Below are positions 8,638 through 16,499 of a stretch of DNA of 25,762 bases, piece after piece. Below the pieces are notes generated by a model. It did not search any database and was not told the origin of the DNA. It saw only the letters and a program-made list of their open reading frames with translations. This DNA is from Chlorobiota bacterium (lineage in GTDB: Bacteria; Bacteroidota; Bacteroidia; Flavobacteriales; Flavobacteriaceae): the NCBI GenBank assembly GCA_013151975.1, contig JAADHG010000082.1, forward strand, positions 1 through 25,762, in the 5' to 3' direction. The first letter of the stretch is position 1. Each line of letters starts with the position of its first letter. The position numbers and the translations under genes are program-made.

Positions 8638-10173
8638 ATGCAACACGACAAGGTATTAATTTTAGACTTCGGATCGCAATATACACAGCTTATTGCTCGT
8701 CGAGTTAGAGAACTCAACATTTATTCCGAAATACATCCATTCAACAAAATTCCGAAAAACATTCAAGAGTATAAAGCAGTAATACTTTCGGGTAGTCCAT
8801 TTTCGGTAAGAGGCGAGGAAGCATTACATCCAGATTTATCAGAAATAAAAGGTAAAAAACCACTTTTAGGAGTGTGTTATGGTGCGCAATATTTAGCACA
8901 TTTTTCAGGCGGAAATGTAGCACCTTCTAATACCAGAGAATATGGTAGAGCAAACCTATCATTTATCAAAGCGGATGAAGCTTTTTTTGCAAATATTTCT
9001 GAAGATTCTCAAGTGTGGATGAGCCATAGTGATACTATACAAGAGCTGCCAACACATGGTGTATTATTGGCAAGTACAAGCGATGTTAAAAACGCAGCTT
9101 ATAAAATTGAAGGAGAAACAACTTATGCTATTCAGTTTCATCCGGAAGTATATCATACAAAAGATGGCAGTCTTTTACTAGAAAATTTTTTAGTACACAT
9201 AGCACAGGTAACTCCCGACTGGACACCAGATTCTTTTGTTGAAGAAACCGTCGCTGATTTAAAAGCACAATTAGGAAATGATAAAGTGGTGTTGGGTTTA
9301 TCAGGTGGCGTAGATTCTACAGTAGCCGCAGTATTACTGCATAAAGCTATTGGAAAAAACCTGTACTGTATATTTGTGAATAATGGATTGCTTCGTAAAA
9401 ATGAGTTTGAAAGTGTTTTAACCCAATACGAAGGTATGGGACTTAATGTAAAAGGGGTAGATGCTTCGGCACGCTTTTTGGATGCTCTAGCAGGAGAAAG
9501 CGATCCTGAAAAAAAGCGTAAAGCCATTGGTCGCGCGTTCATTGAAGTTTTTGATAATGAAGCACATCATATTGAAGATGTAAAGTGGTTGGCACAAGGC
9601 ACTATTTATCCAGATGTAATTGAAAGTATATCGGCAACTGGAGGGCCAAGTGCTACTATTAAAAGTCATCACAATGTGGGAGGCTTACCAGATTTTATGA
9701 AACTTAAAGTAGTAGAGCCGCTAAAAACTATATTTAAAGATGAGGTAAGACGTGTTGGTGCTTCTTTAGGTATTGACGCCGAACTTTTAGGTCGTCATCC
9801 GTTTCCTGGACCAGGTTTAGCAATCCGAATTTTAGGAGATGTTACACCAGAAAAAGTTCGTATTTTGCAAGAGGTAGATGCTATTTTTATCAATGGTTTA
9901 AAAGCATGGAATTTATACGATAAAGTATGGCAAGCAGGAGCGATGTTATTACCAGTAAATAGTGTAGGTGTTATGGGAGATGAGCGTACCTACGAAAAAT
10001 GTGTGGCACTAAGAGCTGTAGAAAGTACAGATGGTATGACTGCCGATTGGGTAAATTTACCATATGCCTTTTTGCAAAAAACATCAAACGATATAATAAA
10101 TAAAGTTAAAGGCGTTAATAGAGTAGTGTACGATATTAGCTCTAAACCACCAGCAACAATAGAGTGGGAATAA
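8638..10173 (+). CDS. guaA: GMP synthase (glutamine-hydrolysing)
   Basis: 511 residues. Converts XMP to GMP with ATP and glutamine, the last step of guanine nucleotide synthesis. The N-terminal class I amidotransferase has Cys80 in GVCYGAQY and His168/Glu170 in FHPE, a complete triad. The ATP-pyrophosphatase domain has the P-loop SGGVDST at 222-228, and the C-terminal dimerisation domain ends with the conserved KPPATIEWE. I take the ATG at 8638; an in-frame TTG at 8632 lies within the promoter box and is unlikely. It has its own promoter after the bshC-decarboxylase pair. The gene is intact. Confidence 0.97.
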   Translation: MQHDKVLILDFGSQYTQLIARRVRELNIYSEIHPFNKIPKNIQEYKAVILSGSPFSVRGEEALHPDLSEIKGKKPLLGVCYGAQYLAHFSGGNVAPSNTREYGRANLSFIKADEAFFANISEDSQVWMSHSDTIQELPTHGVLLASTSDVKNAAYKIEGETTYAIQFHPEVYHTKDGSLLLENFLVHIAQVTPDWTPDSFVEETVADLKAQLGNDKVVLGLSGGVDSTVAAVLLHKAIGKNLYCIFVNNGLLRKNEFESVLTQYEGMGLNVKGVDASARFLDALAGESDPEKKRKAIGRAFIEVFDNEAHHIEDVKWLAQGTIYPDVIESISATGGPSATIKSHHNVGGLPDFMKLKVVEPLKTIFKDEVRRVGASLGIDAELLGRHPFPGPGLAIRILGDVTPEKVRILQEVDAIFINGLKAWNLYDKVWQAGAMLLPVNSVGVMGDERTYEKCVALRAVESTDGMTADWVNLPYAFLQKTSNDIINKVKGVNRVVYDISSKPPATIEWE

Positions 10174-10193
10174 ATTCCTGCGAATGCAGGAAT
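10174..10193 (+). repeat. Palindromic repeat directly after guaA
   Basis: A perfect inverted repeat with 8-bp arms, ATTCCTGC and GCAGGAAT, around GAAT, starting at the base after the guaA stop. This hairpin type is common in flavobacterial spacers. It lacks a clean T-run, so a terminator role is uncertain. Confidence 0.65.
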
Positions 10194-10266
10194 CTTTAAT
10201 TCAAAATGTATCGTATATAAATCAATGCAAAGCATTGAAATTCTCAAGGTGCAGAATAGATGCATA

Positions 10267-10309
10267 AAAGCTCCGAGATTCAGGAGGACGGAGTTCGACG
10301 CGGAGTTTT
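10267..10309 (+). repeat. Imperfect inverted repeat in the guaA-LysM spacer
   Basis: AAAGCTCCG (10267-10275) pairs with CGGAGTTTT (10301-10309) with one G-T wobble around a GGAG-rich loop. Likely a repeat-family member; no gene is seen in 10194-10426. Confidence 0.4.
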
Positions 10310-10317
10310 GAAATCGG

Positions 10318-10348
10318 TTTTTATTCTGATAAATATTCAGAATAAAAA
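10318..10348 (+). terminator. Strong hairpin, probable guaA terminator
   Basis: Perfect 12-bp arms TTTTTATTCTGA (10318-10329) and TCAGAATAAAAA (10337-10348) around a 7-nt loop. The stem is AT-rich, with T-rich DNA on the left and A-rich on the right, so it could act on either strand. Position between guaA and the LysM gene supports termination. Confidence 0.45.
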
Positions 10349-10426
10349 ATTCCTCGGCTTGAGTGTCTTTTTTTGATTCGTTTTTTGGACAAGCAAAAAA
10401 GGAATGATAAGAAAACAGAGAATATT

Positions 10427-12379
10427 ATGAAGAAATTTTTAATCAGTTTAAGTTTTATAGGTCTATTTAGCATCAATGCTATTGCACAAGACTATAAGAC
10501 GCATAAAGTAAAATTAGGAGAAACCATTGAGAGTATTGCCAAAACCTATATGGTGACACCTTACGATATTTATGCACTTAACCCTGATGCAAAAACGAGT
10601 CTTCAACCAGATATGGTGTTAATCATTCCAAGGTCTAAGATTTTAGATACGCAAGTACAAACTCAAACCACAAAACTTTTAAGCTACAAAACACATAAAG
10701 TAAAACGCAAAGAAACACTTTATAGCATTAGTAAAAAGTACAATATTACTATTAACGATATCAAGAAACATAATAACAGGTTGTATTCTGAAAGTTTACG
10801 AAAAGGCGATAAAATTAATATCCCACAATATAGCAATGCAACAACAACTACCAGTTTAGAAAATACCATTAAAACCTACCAAGTACTTCCTAAAGAAGGC
10901 AAATGGCGTGTTGCATATAAATTTGGAATTACTGTTGACGAACTTGAAAAATTAAACCCAACATTAAAAGACACACTGCAAATAGGAGACATTATTAATG
11001 TGCCAAATATTGCAAATAATGAAGAGAAAATTATCGATGATGAGTTTGGTTATTATACCGTTGTCCCTAGAGAAGGCTTTTTAGCTCTAGAACGTAAATT
11101 AGGATTAACACAAGACGAGATTGAAGCCTTAAACCCAGAATTGATTGACAACGGATTGAAAGCAGGAATGATTATTAAGGTGCCAAAAGATGTTACTAAT
11201 AATAGTGGAGATAGTAATGTGCAACGTTCTGTTTTAATGGATAAGTTAGTCAATTTTAGCACTAAAAATATTGCTGTAATGTTACCTTTTAGATTGAATA
11301 GAGTAGATATGGATTCTATTCAAGAAGTTAAGGATATGTTGCGTAAAGAAGGGCTTTTAAACATTTCTTTAGACTTTCATACAGGTGTTTTAATGGCATT
11401 AGATTCTGCAAAACAGTTAGGGATTTCTACCAAGTTAGATGTGTACGATACCAAGGCAAGAATAACCGAAGTGTCTCATATTCTTAACGACAATGATTTT
11501 TCTGAATATGATGCTGTTATAGGTCCTTTTATGGCAGATTGCTTTAATCGTACAGCATCGATGTTGCGATTAGAAAATGTACCAATGGTATCTCCTGTTT
11601 CTATTCCTAGTCATTTATACCGCAATGTATTTCAAACCATTCCATCTAATGAGTTGCTGCTTAAAAAAATTGTGGCATTTGTAAAGCAAGACTCAATACC
11701 AAGTCGTATTATTATCATTTCTGATGAAAAGCATAGAAAGGTTAGTAATACACTAAAACGAGAATTTAGTTTAGCAAAACAAATTTTTTCCAGAACAGAT
11801 GAAGAAACGGGGAAGGATGCCTATTACATCCTAAAAGAAGATATTGAAGAAGAATTGCTAGATGGTCGCACCATAGTATTTCTGGAAACTAAAGATGAAG
11901 GTTTTGTATCAAATGTAGTAAGTATGCTTAACGGGTTTAATGGCATTGATGAAGAGTTGGAAATAGAGCGTGAAATTATTTTAATGACCACCAACAAGAA
12001 CAAAGCTTTTGATGGCGAAAATGTATCTAATAATTATGCCTTATCTAATTTAAAATTTCATTATCCATCACCTAATAAGCCGTATGATAATGAACAATCA
12101 AACAGTTTTGTAACCCGCTATAAAAAGCAATGGAATACCACACCAAACAGGTATGCTATAAGAGGTTTCGATCTCACTATGGATGTGCTATTGCGTTTGG
12201 CTACAGCAGATAACTTGTACGATGCTTCCACCAATGATATTGAAACCGAATACGTAGAAAACAAATTTCGCTATTCTAAAAAAATGTTTGGTGGGTATTA
12301 TAACGAAGCCGTTTATATTGTAAAATATGACGATCTAAAAATTGTTGAGGTTATAAGCAATAATAACAATATTGATTAG
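10427..12379 (+). CDS. Secreted LysM protein with four LysM repeats and a periplasmic-binding-like domain
   Basis: 650 residues from the ATG at 10427, which gives a clean signal peptide (MKKFLISLSF to NAIAQ, about residue 20). An upstream in-frame TTG at 10373 would put 18 charged residues before it and is rejected. Four LysM modules follow in the first ~250 residues: two canonical ones beginning YKTHKVK, then two diverged ones beginning TYQVLPKEG and YYTVVPREG, each ending in a (N/I)xVP or IIP-like motif. LysM binds peptidoglycan glycans. From about residue 275 to the end (IAVMLPFRL onward) the sequence looks like a type I periplasmic-binding fold as in amino acid ABC transporter binding proteins. 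It may act as a cell-wall-bound sensor or scaffold; function unknown. It is commonly found next to guaA in flavobacteria. Confidence 0.88.
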   Translation: MKKFLISLSFIGLFSINAIAQDYKTHKVKLGETIESIAKTYMVTPYDIYALNPDAKTSLQPDMVLIIPRSKILDTQVQTQTTKLLSYKTHKVKRKETLYSISKKYNITINDIKKHNNRLYSESLRKGDKINIPQYSNATTTTSLENTIKTYQVLPKEGKWRVAYKFGITVDELEKLNPTLKDTLQIGDIINVPNIANNEEKIIDDEFGYYTVVPREGFLALERKLGLTQDEIEALNPELIDNGLKAGMIIKVPKDVTNNSGDSNVQRSVLMDKLVNFSTKNIAVMLPFRLNRVDMDSIQEVKDMLRKEGLLNISLDFHTGVLMALDSAKQLGISTKLDVYDTKARITEVSHILNDNDFSEYDAVIGPFMADCFNRTASMLRLENVPMVSPVSIPSHLYRNVFQTIPSNELLLKKIVAFVKQDSIPSRIIIISDEKHRKVSNTLKREFSLAKQIFSRTDEETGKDAYYILKEDIEEELLDGRTIVFLETKDEGFVSNVVSMLNGFNGIDEELEIEREIILMTTNKNKAFDGENVSNNYALSNLKFHYPSPNKPYDNEQSNSFVTRYKKQWNTTPNRYAIRGFDLTMDVLLRLATADNLYDASTNDIETEYVENKFRYSKKMFGGYYNEAVYIVKYDDLKIVEVISNNNNID

Positions 12380-12428
12380 TTAAAACCGTTTTCCTCTAAG
12401 AAGATTTCACTTCGTTTAATAGCTATAT

Positions 12429-12962
12429 ATGTACAAGTTTTTAATAGCAACTTTTTTAATATTTTTTATCTCTAAAGATAGTTCAACATTAAGTTGGAAC
12501 CATGACTATAGATTGGAGTGGAGCGATTTTAAAGGCGTGCCAACACAAGGCACAACTACTGTGGCAGTTACCGCTTCAGGCATTTCATTTAGTTTTTCTA
12601 TAAGAACGACTAATACCAGACTTTTAAACTACAACTACAGCGTAAAAGCTCACTTTTATCCAGAACAATCATGGTATATAAAAGAAAGAGCAACATCTAA
12701 TGTTTTAAACCACGAACGCTTACATTTTGATATTACCGAGTTGTTTGCTCGTAAGTTTAGGCAACGTATTGAAAGCACTAATTTTACAATGGATATTAAT
12801 GCCCAAATGGAAGCCATTCATAAAGAGATTCAAGAGGAATTAAAAGCCACGCAACACCGTTATGATGCCGAAACTAGTAATTCTCAAGATATTCAGATTC
12901 AAAACGATTGGCAAACAAAAGTTATATTGCAACTTAACGAACTGGCACATTATAGCTCATAA
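12429..12962 (+). CDS. DUF922-like secreted protein with HExxH motif
   Basis: 177 residues with an N-terminal hydrophobic signal segment (about residues 1-18). The sequence SWNHDYRLEWSDFKG after the signal and the NHERLHFDI block fit DUF922. The latter holds an HExxH signature (His95, Glu96, His99), the usual zinc site of gluzincin-type metallopeptidases, so DUF922 proteins are suspected zinc proteases; activity is not proven by this. A third ligand would lie downstream, and I cannot assign it. The C-terminal third is Glu/Gln-rich and probably helical. Starts 49 nt after the LysM gene, and the DUF3820 gene follows after 2 nt, so all three may be one transcription unit. Confidence 0.8.
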   Translation: MYKFLIATFLIFFISKDSSTLSWNHDYRLEWSDFKGVPTQGTTTVAVTASGISFSFSIRTTNTRLLNYNYSVKAHFYPEQSWYIKERATSNVLNHERLHFDITELFARKFRQRIESTNFTMDINAQMEAIHKEIQEELKATQHRYDAETSNSQDIQIQNDWQTKVILQLNELAHYSS

Positions 12963-12964
12963 TT

Positions 12965-13198
12965 TTGGAAGACTCAAAAAGCAAACAATTTTTAATAAAA
13001 CTCGCTCAAACCAAAATGCCTTATGGTAAGTACAAAGGGAGGTTTATGATAGATTTACCTGAGTATTATATAGTTTGGTATCGCAACAAAGGCTTCCCAA
13101 AAGGTCAAATAGGTGAGATGCTGGCAACGGTTTATGAGCTTAAATTAAATGGGTTAGAAGATTTAGTGCGAAATATACAAAAGCAACTATTTAAATAA
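12965..13198 (+). CDS. DUF3820 family small protein, TTG start
   Basis: 77 residues. The conserved core MPYGKYKGRFMIDLPEYYIV then WYRNKGFPKG and GEMLATVYELKLNGL matches DUF3820, a small cytoplasmic family sometimes linked by name to a quorum-sensing-regulated virulence factor; its role is unknown. The only start giving the full family length is TTG at 12965, 2 nt after the DUF922 stop, so translation is probably coupled. The next in-frame ATG (residue 18) would cut into the conserved core's flank. Intact. Confidence 0.85.
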   Translation: MEDSKSKQFLIKLAQTKMPYGKYKGRFMIDLPEYYIVWYRNKGFPKGQIGEMLATVYELKLNGLEDLVRNIQKQLFK

Positions 13199-13216
13199 TC
13201 AAACTTGTATTTCCCA

Positions 13217-13304
13217 TGTGTCACACTAAGATGTCACATTGAGCGTGTCACATTGAGCGTGTCACATTGAGCGCAGTCGAAATGCAGTCGAAATGCAGTC
13301 GAGG
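13217..13304 (+). repeat. Intergenic repeat with nested short tandem arrays
   Basis: Diverged copies of the GTCACACTGAGC...GTCGAA repeat. The left half is the 14-bp unit GTCACATTGAGCGT in three near-identical tandem copies (13233-13246, 13247-13260, 13261-13274). The right half is the 11-bp unit GCAGTCGAAAT in two full copies (13273-13283, 13284-13294) plus a partial third. Half-sites of a single element have thus been separately amplified. No gene lies in 13199-13463. Confidence 0.8.
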
Positions 13305-13391
13305 TAAAAACGAAAATTTATCTTACTCTACTTTATTGGATTCCGTATCATACTTTAACTTTGTTTAATATCAAGAAGTCTGCTCTATAAA

Positions 13392-13455
13392 ATACATTCA
13401 TGTCAGTTCGAGTGCCAAATCTTTGATTTGGTGTATCGAAAACAAATGAATGTAT
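13392..13455 (+). repeat. Long stem-loop repeat element
   Basis: Outer arms ATACATTCAT (13392-13401) and ATGAATGTAT (13446-13455) are perfect. Inside, GTTCGA and TCGAAAAC can pair partly, and the tip is the perfect hairpin CCAAATC-TTT-GATTTGG. Together they make one nested 64-nt stem-loop of the flavobacterial GTCAGTTCGAGTG type. It lies directly beside the truncated reading frame at 13464-13535. Confidence 0.7.
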
Positions 13456-13463
13456 CACTAATC

Positions 13464-13535
13464 TCAAAACAAATTTAGCTTTTTAGCTTCTAAAATTTTG
13501 GTAATACGTTCTCCGAAATAGACGTCGTAGGCCAT
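13464..13535 (-). pseudogene. Possible N-terminal remnant of a TfoX/Sxy-like gene
   Basis: Minus-strand ATG at 13535 gives 23 residues beginning MAYDVYFGERITKILEAKK and then a stop. This resembles the start of TfoX N-terminal domain proteins, which open MAYD, have an (A/G)xRI helix, and normally run to about 100 residues. Homology stops where the stem-loop repeat 13392-13455 begins, suggesting that element insertion or deletion removed the rest. The match is short and from memory; it could be chance. Confidence 0.35.
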
Positions 13536-13553
13536 AAGTGTTTAATTGTATGA

Positions 13554-13640
13554 GTTGAATTTAAAGTATTAAAAGAAGCTTTAGCTATTACAAAATTTGG
13601 AAAACCTTATGATGAGGGTTTTGTATCGAAATTAAACTAG
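13554..13640 (+). other. Short open stretch, possible C-terminal gene fragment
   Basis: After a TGA, 28 codons run to TAG at 13638 (ending KPYDEGFVSKLN). Composition looks protein-like, but no start and no family were recognised. With the TfoX-like remnant it suggests that 13460-13660 is decayed coding DNA. Otherwise the spacer to 13669 is empty. Confidence 0.2.
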
Positions 13641-13669
13641 AAAGACTTATTTTTTAACTCAGTTATTTG

Positions 13670-14623
13670 TTAGGTTTCTTTTCTTTTAAATACTCTATCT
13701 AACTCATCAGTTAATAATGTGCCTTTATGAAAAGAACCTTCACCTGTTAATTGTTGTGTAATTGGTGAATATGAATTAAAATTAAAATCATAATCTAAAT
13801 CTTTACACCAATAGCTAACTTGAACGCAATAATCTTCTCCAAAATTATGTTGGACTTTAAATTTTATCGTTACACTAACTACTCTTACCAGTACTCCGCT
13901 TGCCTGAGTAGATAGAGAAATTTTATCTCCTAAAGCGTCGGTGAAAGCCTCAAAAGAATGGTCGCTTTCTACTTTGTTAACATTCCACACATCTATTATA
14001 AAATTTACTTTATCAGCAGGAATAGGTGCCGTGTTTTGAACAGAAACCTCAATATTATCCCAATAGTCATCTATTCTATTAATATTAATTTTCGCTACTA
14101 GTTTAGGTCTTCGTCTTTTATTAAATAATGCCTGAATAATTCCATGAGGTGCTGGTTTAGCTTCTCTTTCAAGGCGTATATAATATTTTCCATCTGCTGA
14201 ACTTTGATGAGGTGGAATTGAACTTTGTGGAACATCTATTAAAAAAATCCCACCTTTTTCTGTAATGAATTCGACTATACTTAAATCAGTGGGTGTTGGT
14301 GTTATGTTTGAGGCTATTTTTTGATAAATCCAATCTTTATTTTTAAACTTTGAGTAAGTTAGATCTCCTTCACAAATTGTGATTTCATTTCTATTCAATT
14401 TTTCTCTTCGCTCTCTTGGTGAACCAATAATTAGCAAACCACCTTCAGTATTTAAAAAGGCAGTTATTTCTTTATACAAATCTATAATCTCGACATTACC
14501 ACTTTTAAATTCTAAAACAGAGGTTTCTTCTTGAGGTGTTGAGAAGAAGCTTTTAATATCTTCCAAAGTAATTTCTTCTTTGTTCTTATTGAAAATATTT
14601 AAAATATAGTTTGAATTACTCAT
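13670..14623 (-). CDS. Schlafen AlbA_2 domain protein, probable accessory gene
   Basis: 317 residues, cytoplasmic, no signal peptide. The N-terminal ~165 residues fit the Schlafen AlbA_2 (DNA/RNA-binding) domain: EFKSG at 38-42, FLNTEGGLLIIG at 56-67, IPPH near 136-139, YYIRLEREAKPAPHG at about 147-161. The C-terminal ~150 residues have a beta-rich look with no family I recognise. AlbA_2 proteins in bacteria are often transcriptional regulators or parts of defence or phase-variable loci; none of this can be assigned here. It sits on the opposite strand within an otherwise collinear core block and is flanked by repeats and decayed DNA on one side, which suggests acquisition. Confidence 0.8.
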   Translation of the reverse strand: MSNSNYILNIFNKNKEEITLEDIKSFFSTPQEETSVLEFKSGNVEIIDLYKEITAFLNTEGGLLIIGSPRERREKLNRNEITICEGDLTYSKFKNKDWIYQKIASNITPTPTDLSIVEFITEKGGIFLIDVPQSSIPPHQSSADGKYYIRLEREAKPAPHGIIQALFNKRRRPKLVAKININRIDDYWDNIEVSVQNTAPIPADKVNFIIDVWNVNKVESDHSFEAFTDALGDKISLSTQASGVLVRVVSVTIKFKVQHNFGEDYCVQVSYWCKDLDYDFNFNSYSPITQQLTGEGSFHKGTLLTDELDRVFKRKET

Positions 14624-14660
14624 TGTTGATTTTCAATTCTTTCCAATTATCACTACCAAC

Positions 14661-14668
14661 CAAAGTTA
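14661..14668 (-). promoter_or_regulatory. -7 box for the AlbA_2 gene (TAACTTTG)
   Basis: Minus-strand TAACTTTG matches TAnnTTTG exactly, 37 nt upstream of the ATG at 14623. Confidence 0.5.
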
Positions 14669-14679
14669 CCATTTTCCCC

Positions 14680-14725
14680 TACCAATTCATATACGTAATC
14701 ATACGTACAAAACACACAATTGGTA
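14680..14725. repeat. Inverted repeat with TACGTA palindromes between AlbA_2 and pyrG
   Basis: TACCAATT (14680-14687) and AATTGGTA (14718-14725) form perfect 8-bp arms. Between them ATACGTA occurs twice 10 bp apart (14691 and 14701), each containing the palindrome TACGTA. The one-turn spacing is typical of dimeric regulator sites; it may be an operator for the AlbA_2 gene or a recombination relic. Confidence 0.45.
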
Positions 14726-14784
14726 TTTATTAACAATAGCTCATAAATAACTATAAGTATTCTTAAATAACTACATAAATTTTG

Positions 14785-14792
14785 TAAATTTG
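14785..14792 (+). promoter_or_regulatory. -7 box for pyrG (TAAATTTG)
   Basis: Exact TAnnTTTG, 20 nt before the pyrG ATG at 14813. A second near match, TAAATTTTG, lies at 14776. Confidence 0.5.
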
Positions 14793-14812
14793 TCCGCGTT
14801 TAAAAGCGCAAC

Positions 14813-16459
14813 ATGACAATAGCAACTAAATATATTTTTGTAACAGGAGGCGTGACCTCGTCACACTAGGTAAAGGCATTATAGCAGCCTCTTTAGCAAA
14901 ACTACTCCAAGCACAAGGTTACAGAGTAACCATCCAAAAATTAGACCCTTACATTAACATAGACCCGGGAACGCTTAATCCGTATGAACATGGCGAATGT
15001 TATGTCACCGATGATGGTGCCGAAACCGATTTGGATTTAGGACATTACGAACGCTTTTTAAATGTACCAACCTCACAAGCCAATAATGTAACTACAGGAC
15101 GTATTTACCAAAGCGTGATAGATAAAGAACGTCGAGGTGAGTTTTTAGGAAAAACGGTACAGGTAATTCCGCATATTACAGACGAGATTAAACACCGCGT
15201 GCAAATTTTAGGGAAGTCGGGTGATTACGATATTGTGATTACCGAAATTGGTGGTACTGTTGGAGATATTGAGTCGCTACCATATATAGAAGCTGTACGA
15301 CAGTTACAATGGGAATTAGGAGATAATAACGTTATTGTTATTCATTTAACCCTAGTGCCATATTTAAAGGCTGCTGGCGAATTAAAAACAAAACCCACGC
15401 AACACAGTGTAAAAACACTCATGGAAAGCGGTGTGCAAGCCAATGTGTTGGTATGTAGAACCGAGCATGAATTAAGTGATGGTATTCGTACCAAATTGGC
15501 ACGTTTTTGTAATGTAAAACGCGAAGCAGTAATACAATCTATTGATGCGTCAACCATTTACGATGTGCCTAATATGATGTTGGACGAAGGCTTGGATAAA
15601 GTGGTGTTAAAACAATTGGAGTTAGAAAGTTCTACTCCCAATCTAACACGATGGAACGCCTTTTTATCACGCCATAAGAATCCAAAAAGCGAGGTTACTA
15701 TTGGGTTAATAGGAAAGTATGTAGAGTTACAGGATTCGTATAAATCTATTTTAGAATCGTTTATACATGCAGGTGCTGCTAATGAAGTAAAAGTAAACGT
15801 AGAGTTTATACATAGCGAATATTTAAACAACGATAACATTAAATTAAAACTGTCACATTTGGATGGGGTTTTGGTAGCTCCAGGTTTTGGAGAGCGTGGT
15901 ATTGAAGGCAAAATTGAAGCTGTAAAATATGTACGTGAGCAAAATATTCCGTTTTTAGGCATTTGTTTAGGGATGCAAATGGCAGTGATTGACAGTGATT
16001 GAGTACTCGCGAAATGTATTGGGTTTAAGTGGTGCCAACTCAACCGAAATGGAAGAAGGAACTGCGCATCCTGTGATTAATTTAATGGAAGCGCAAAAAA
16101 ACATTATCAATAAAGGAGGAACAATGCGACTAGGAGCTTGGGATTGTGAGATACAGAAAAACAGTATTGCATCGCAGGTGTATAAAGAGCCAAACATAAA
16201 AGAGCGTCACCGTCACCGTTATGAATTTAATAACGATTACAAAACACAACTTGAAGCAGCAGGAATGAAAGCTACAGGATTTAATCCTGAAACAGGTTTA
16301 GTAGAGATTATTGAAATTCCTGCGCATCCTTGGTTTGTTGGTGTACAATACCACCCAGAATATAAGAGTACTGTATCAAATCCGCATCCATTATTTGTGG
16401 CATTTGTAAAAGCAGCACTCAAATATTCTAAGGCAAATAATAGTGTCAGTATGGCATAA
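14813..16459 (+). pseudogene. pyrG: CTP synthase, disrupted by two short tandem duplications
   Basis: CTP synthase makes CTP from UTP, ATP and glutamine. The three frames together read as a complete enzyme: the start MTIATKYIFVTGGVTSS, the synthase domain with DPYINIDPGTLNPYEHGECY and GGTVGDIES, and the amidotransferase domain with FLGICLGMQM (Cys nucleophile) and the YHPE motif. Break 1: at 14862-14865 CACA stands where CA is expected (TCACACTAGG for TCACTAGG), giving TAG at 14867 and cutting the P-loop GKG. Break 2: CAGTGATTGA is duplicated at 15983-16002, ending the middle frame just after the catalytic Cys region. Removing 2 and 10 bases restores 544 codons, a normal length. The ATG at 15031 would give only a middle fragment lacking the P-loop. 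As pyrG is normally essential, either a second copy exists elsewhere, CTP comes from salvage, or these are assembly errors. Confidence 0.93.
15983..16002 (+). repeat. 10-bp perfect tandem duplication in pyrG
   Basis: CAGTGATTGA occurs twice in a row. The single-copy version gives the expected MAVIEYSRNV; the duplication shifts the frame by +1 and produces a TGA. Confidence 0.9.
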
Positions 16460-16499
16460 AGCGTATATTGGACAGCTTTTTGTTAATCATAGAATTGTT

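Noticed and set aside
9153..9542. 129-codon antisense frame in guaA
   Set aside because: It shadows the guaA coding frame; no start signal or domain.
10373..10426. TTG start for the LysM protein
   Set aside because: It would place 18 charged residues ahead of a clean signal peptide starting at ATG 10427.
10174..10426. Structured RNA or tRNA in the guaA-LysM spacer
   Set aside because: Hairpins are repeat-like or terminator-like; no cloverleaf or known riboswitch core was seen.
13233..13304. CRISPR-like array
   Set aside because: Units are contiguous 11- and 14-bp tandem copies without spacers, and no cas genes are nearby.
14862..16002. Programmed ribosomal frameshifting in pyrG
   Set aside because: No slippery heptamer or downstream structure was seen, a 2-base and a 10-base correction would be needed, and both sites are exact direct duplications.
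15558..16043. 161-codon antisense frame in pyrG
   Set aside because: It is open only because of codon bias in pyrG; no domain recognised.
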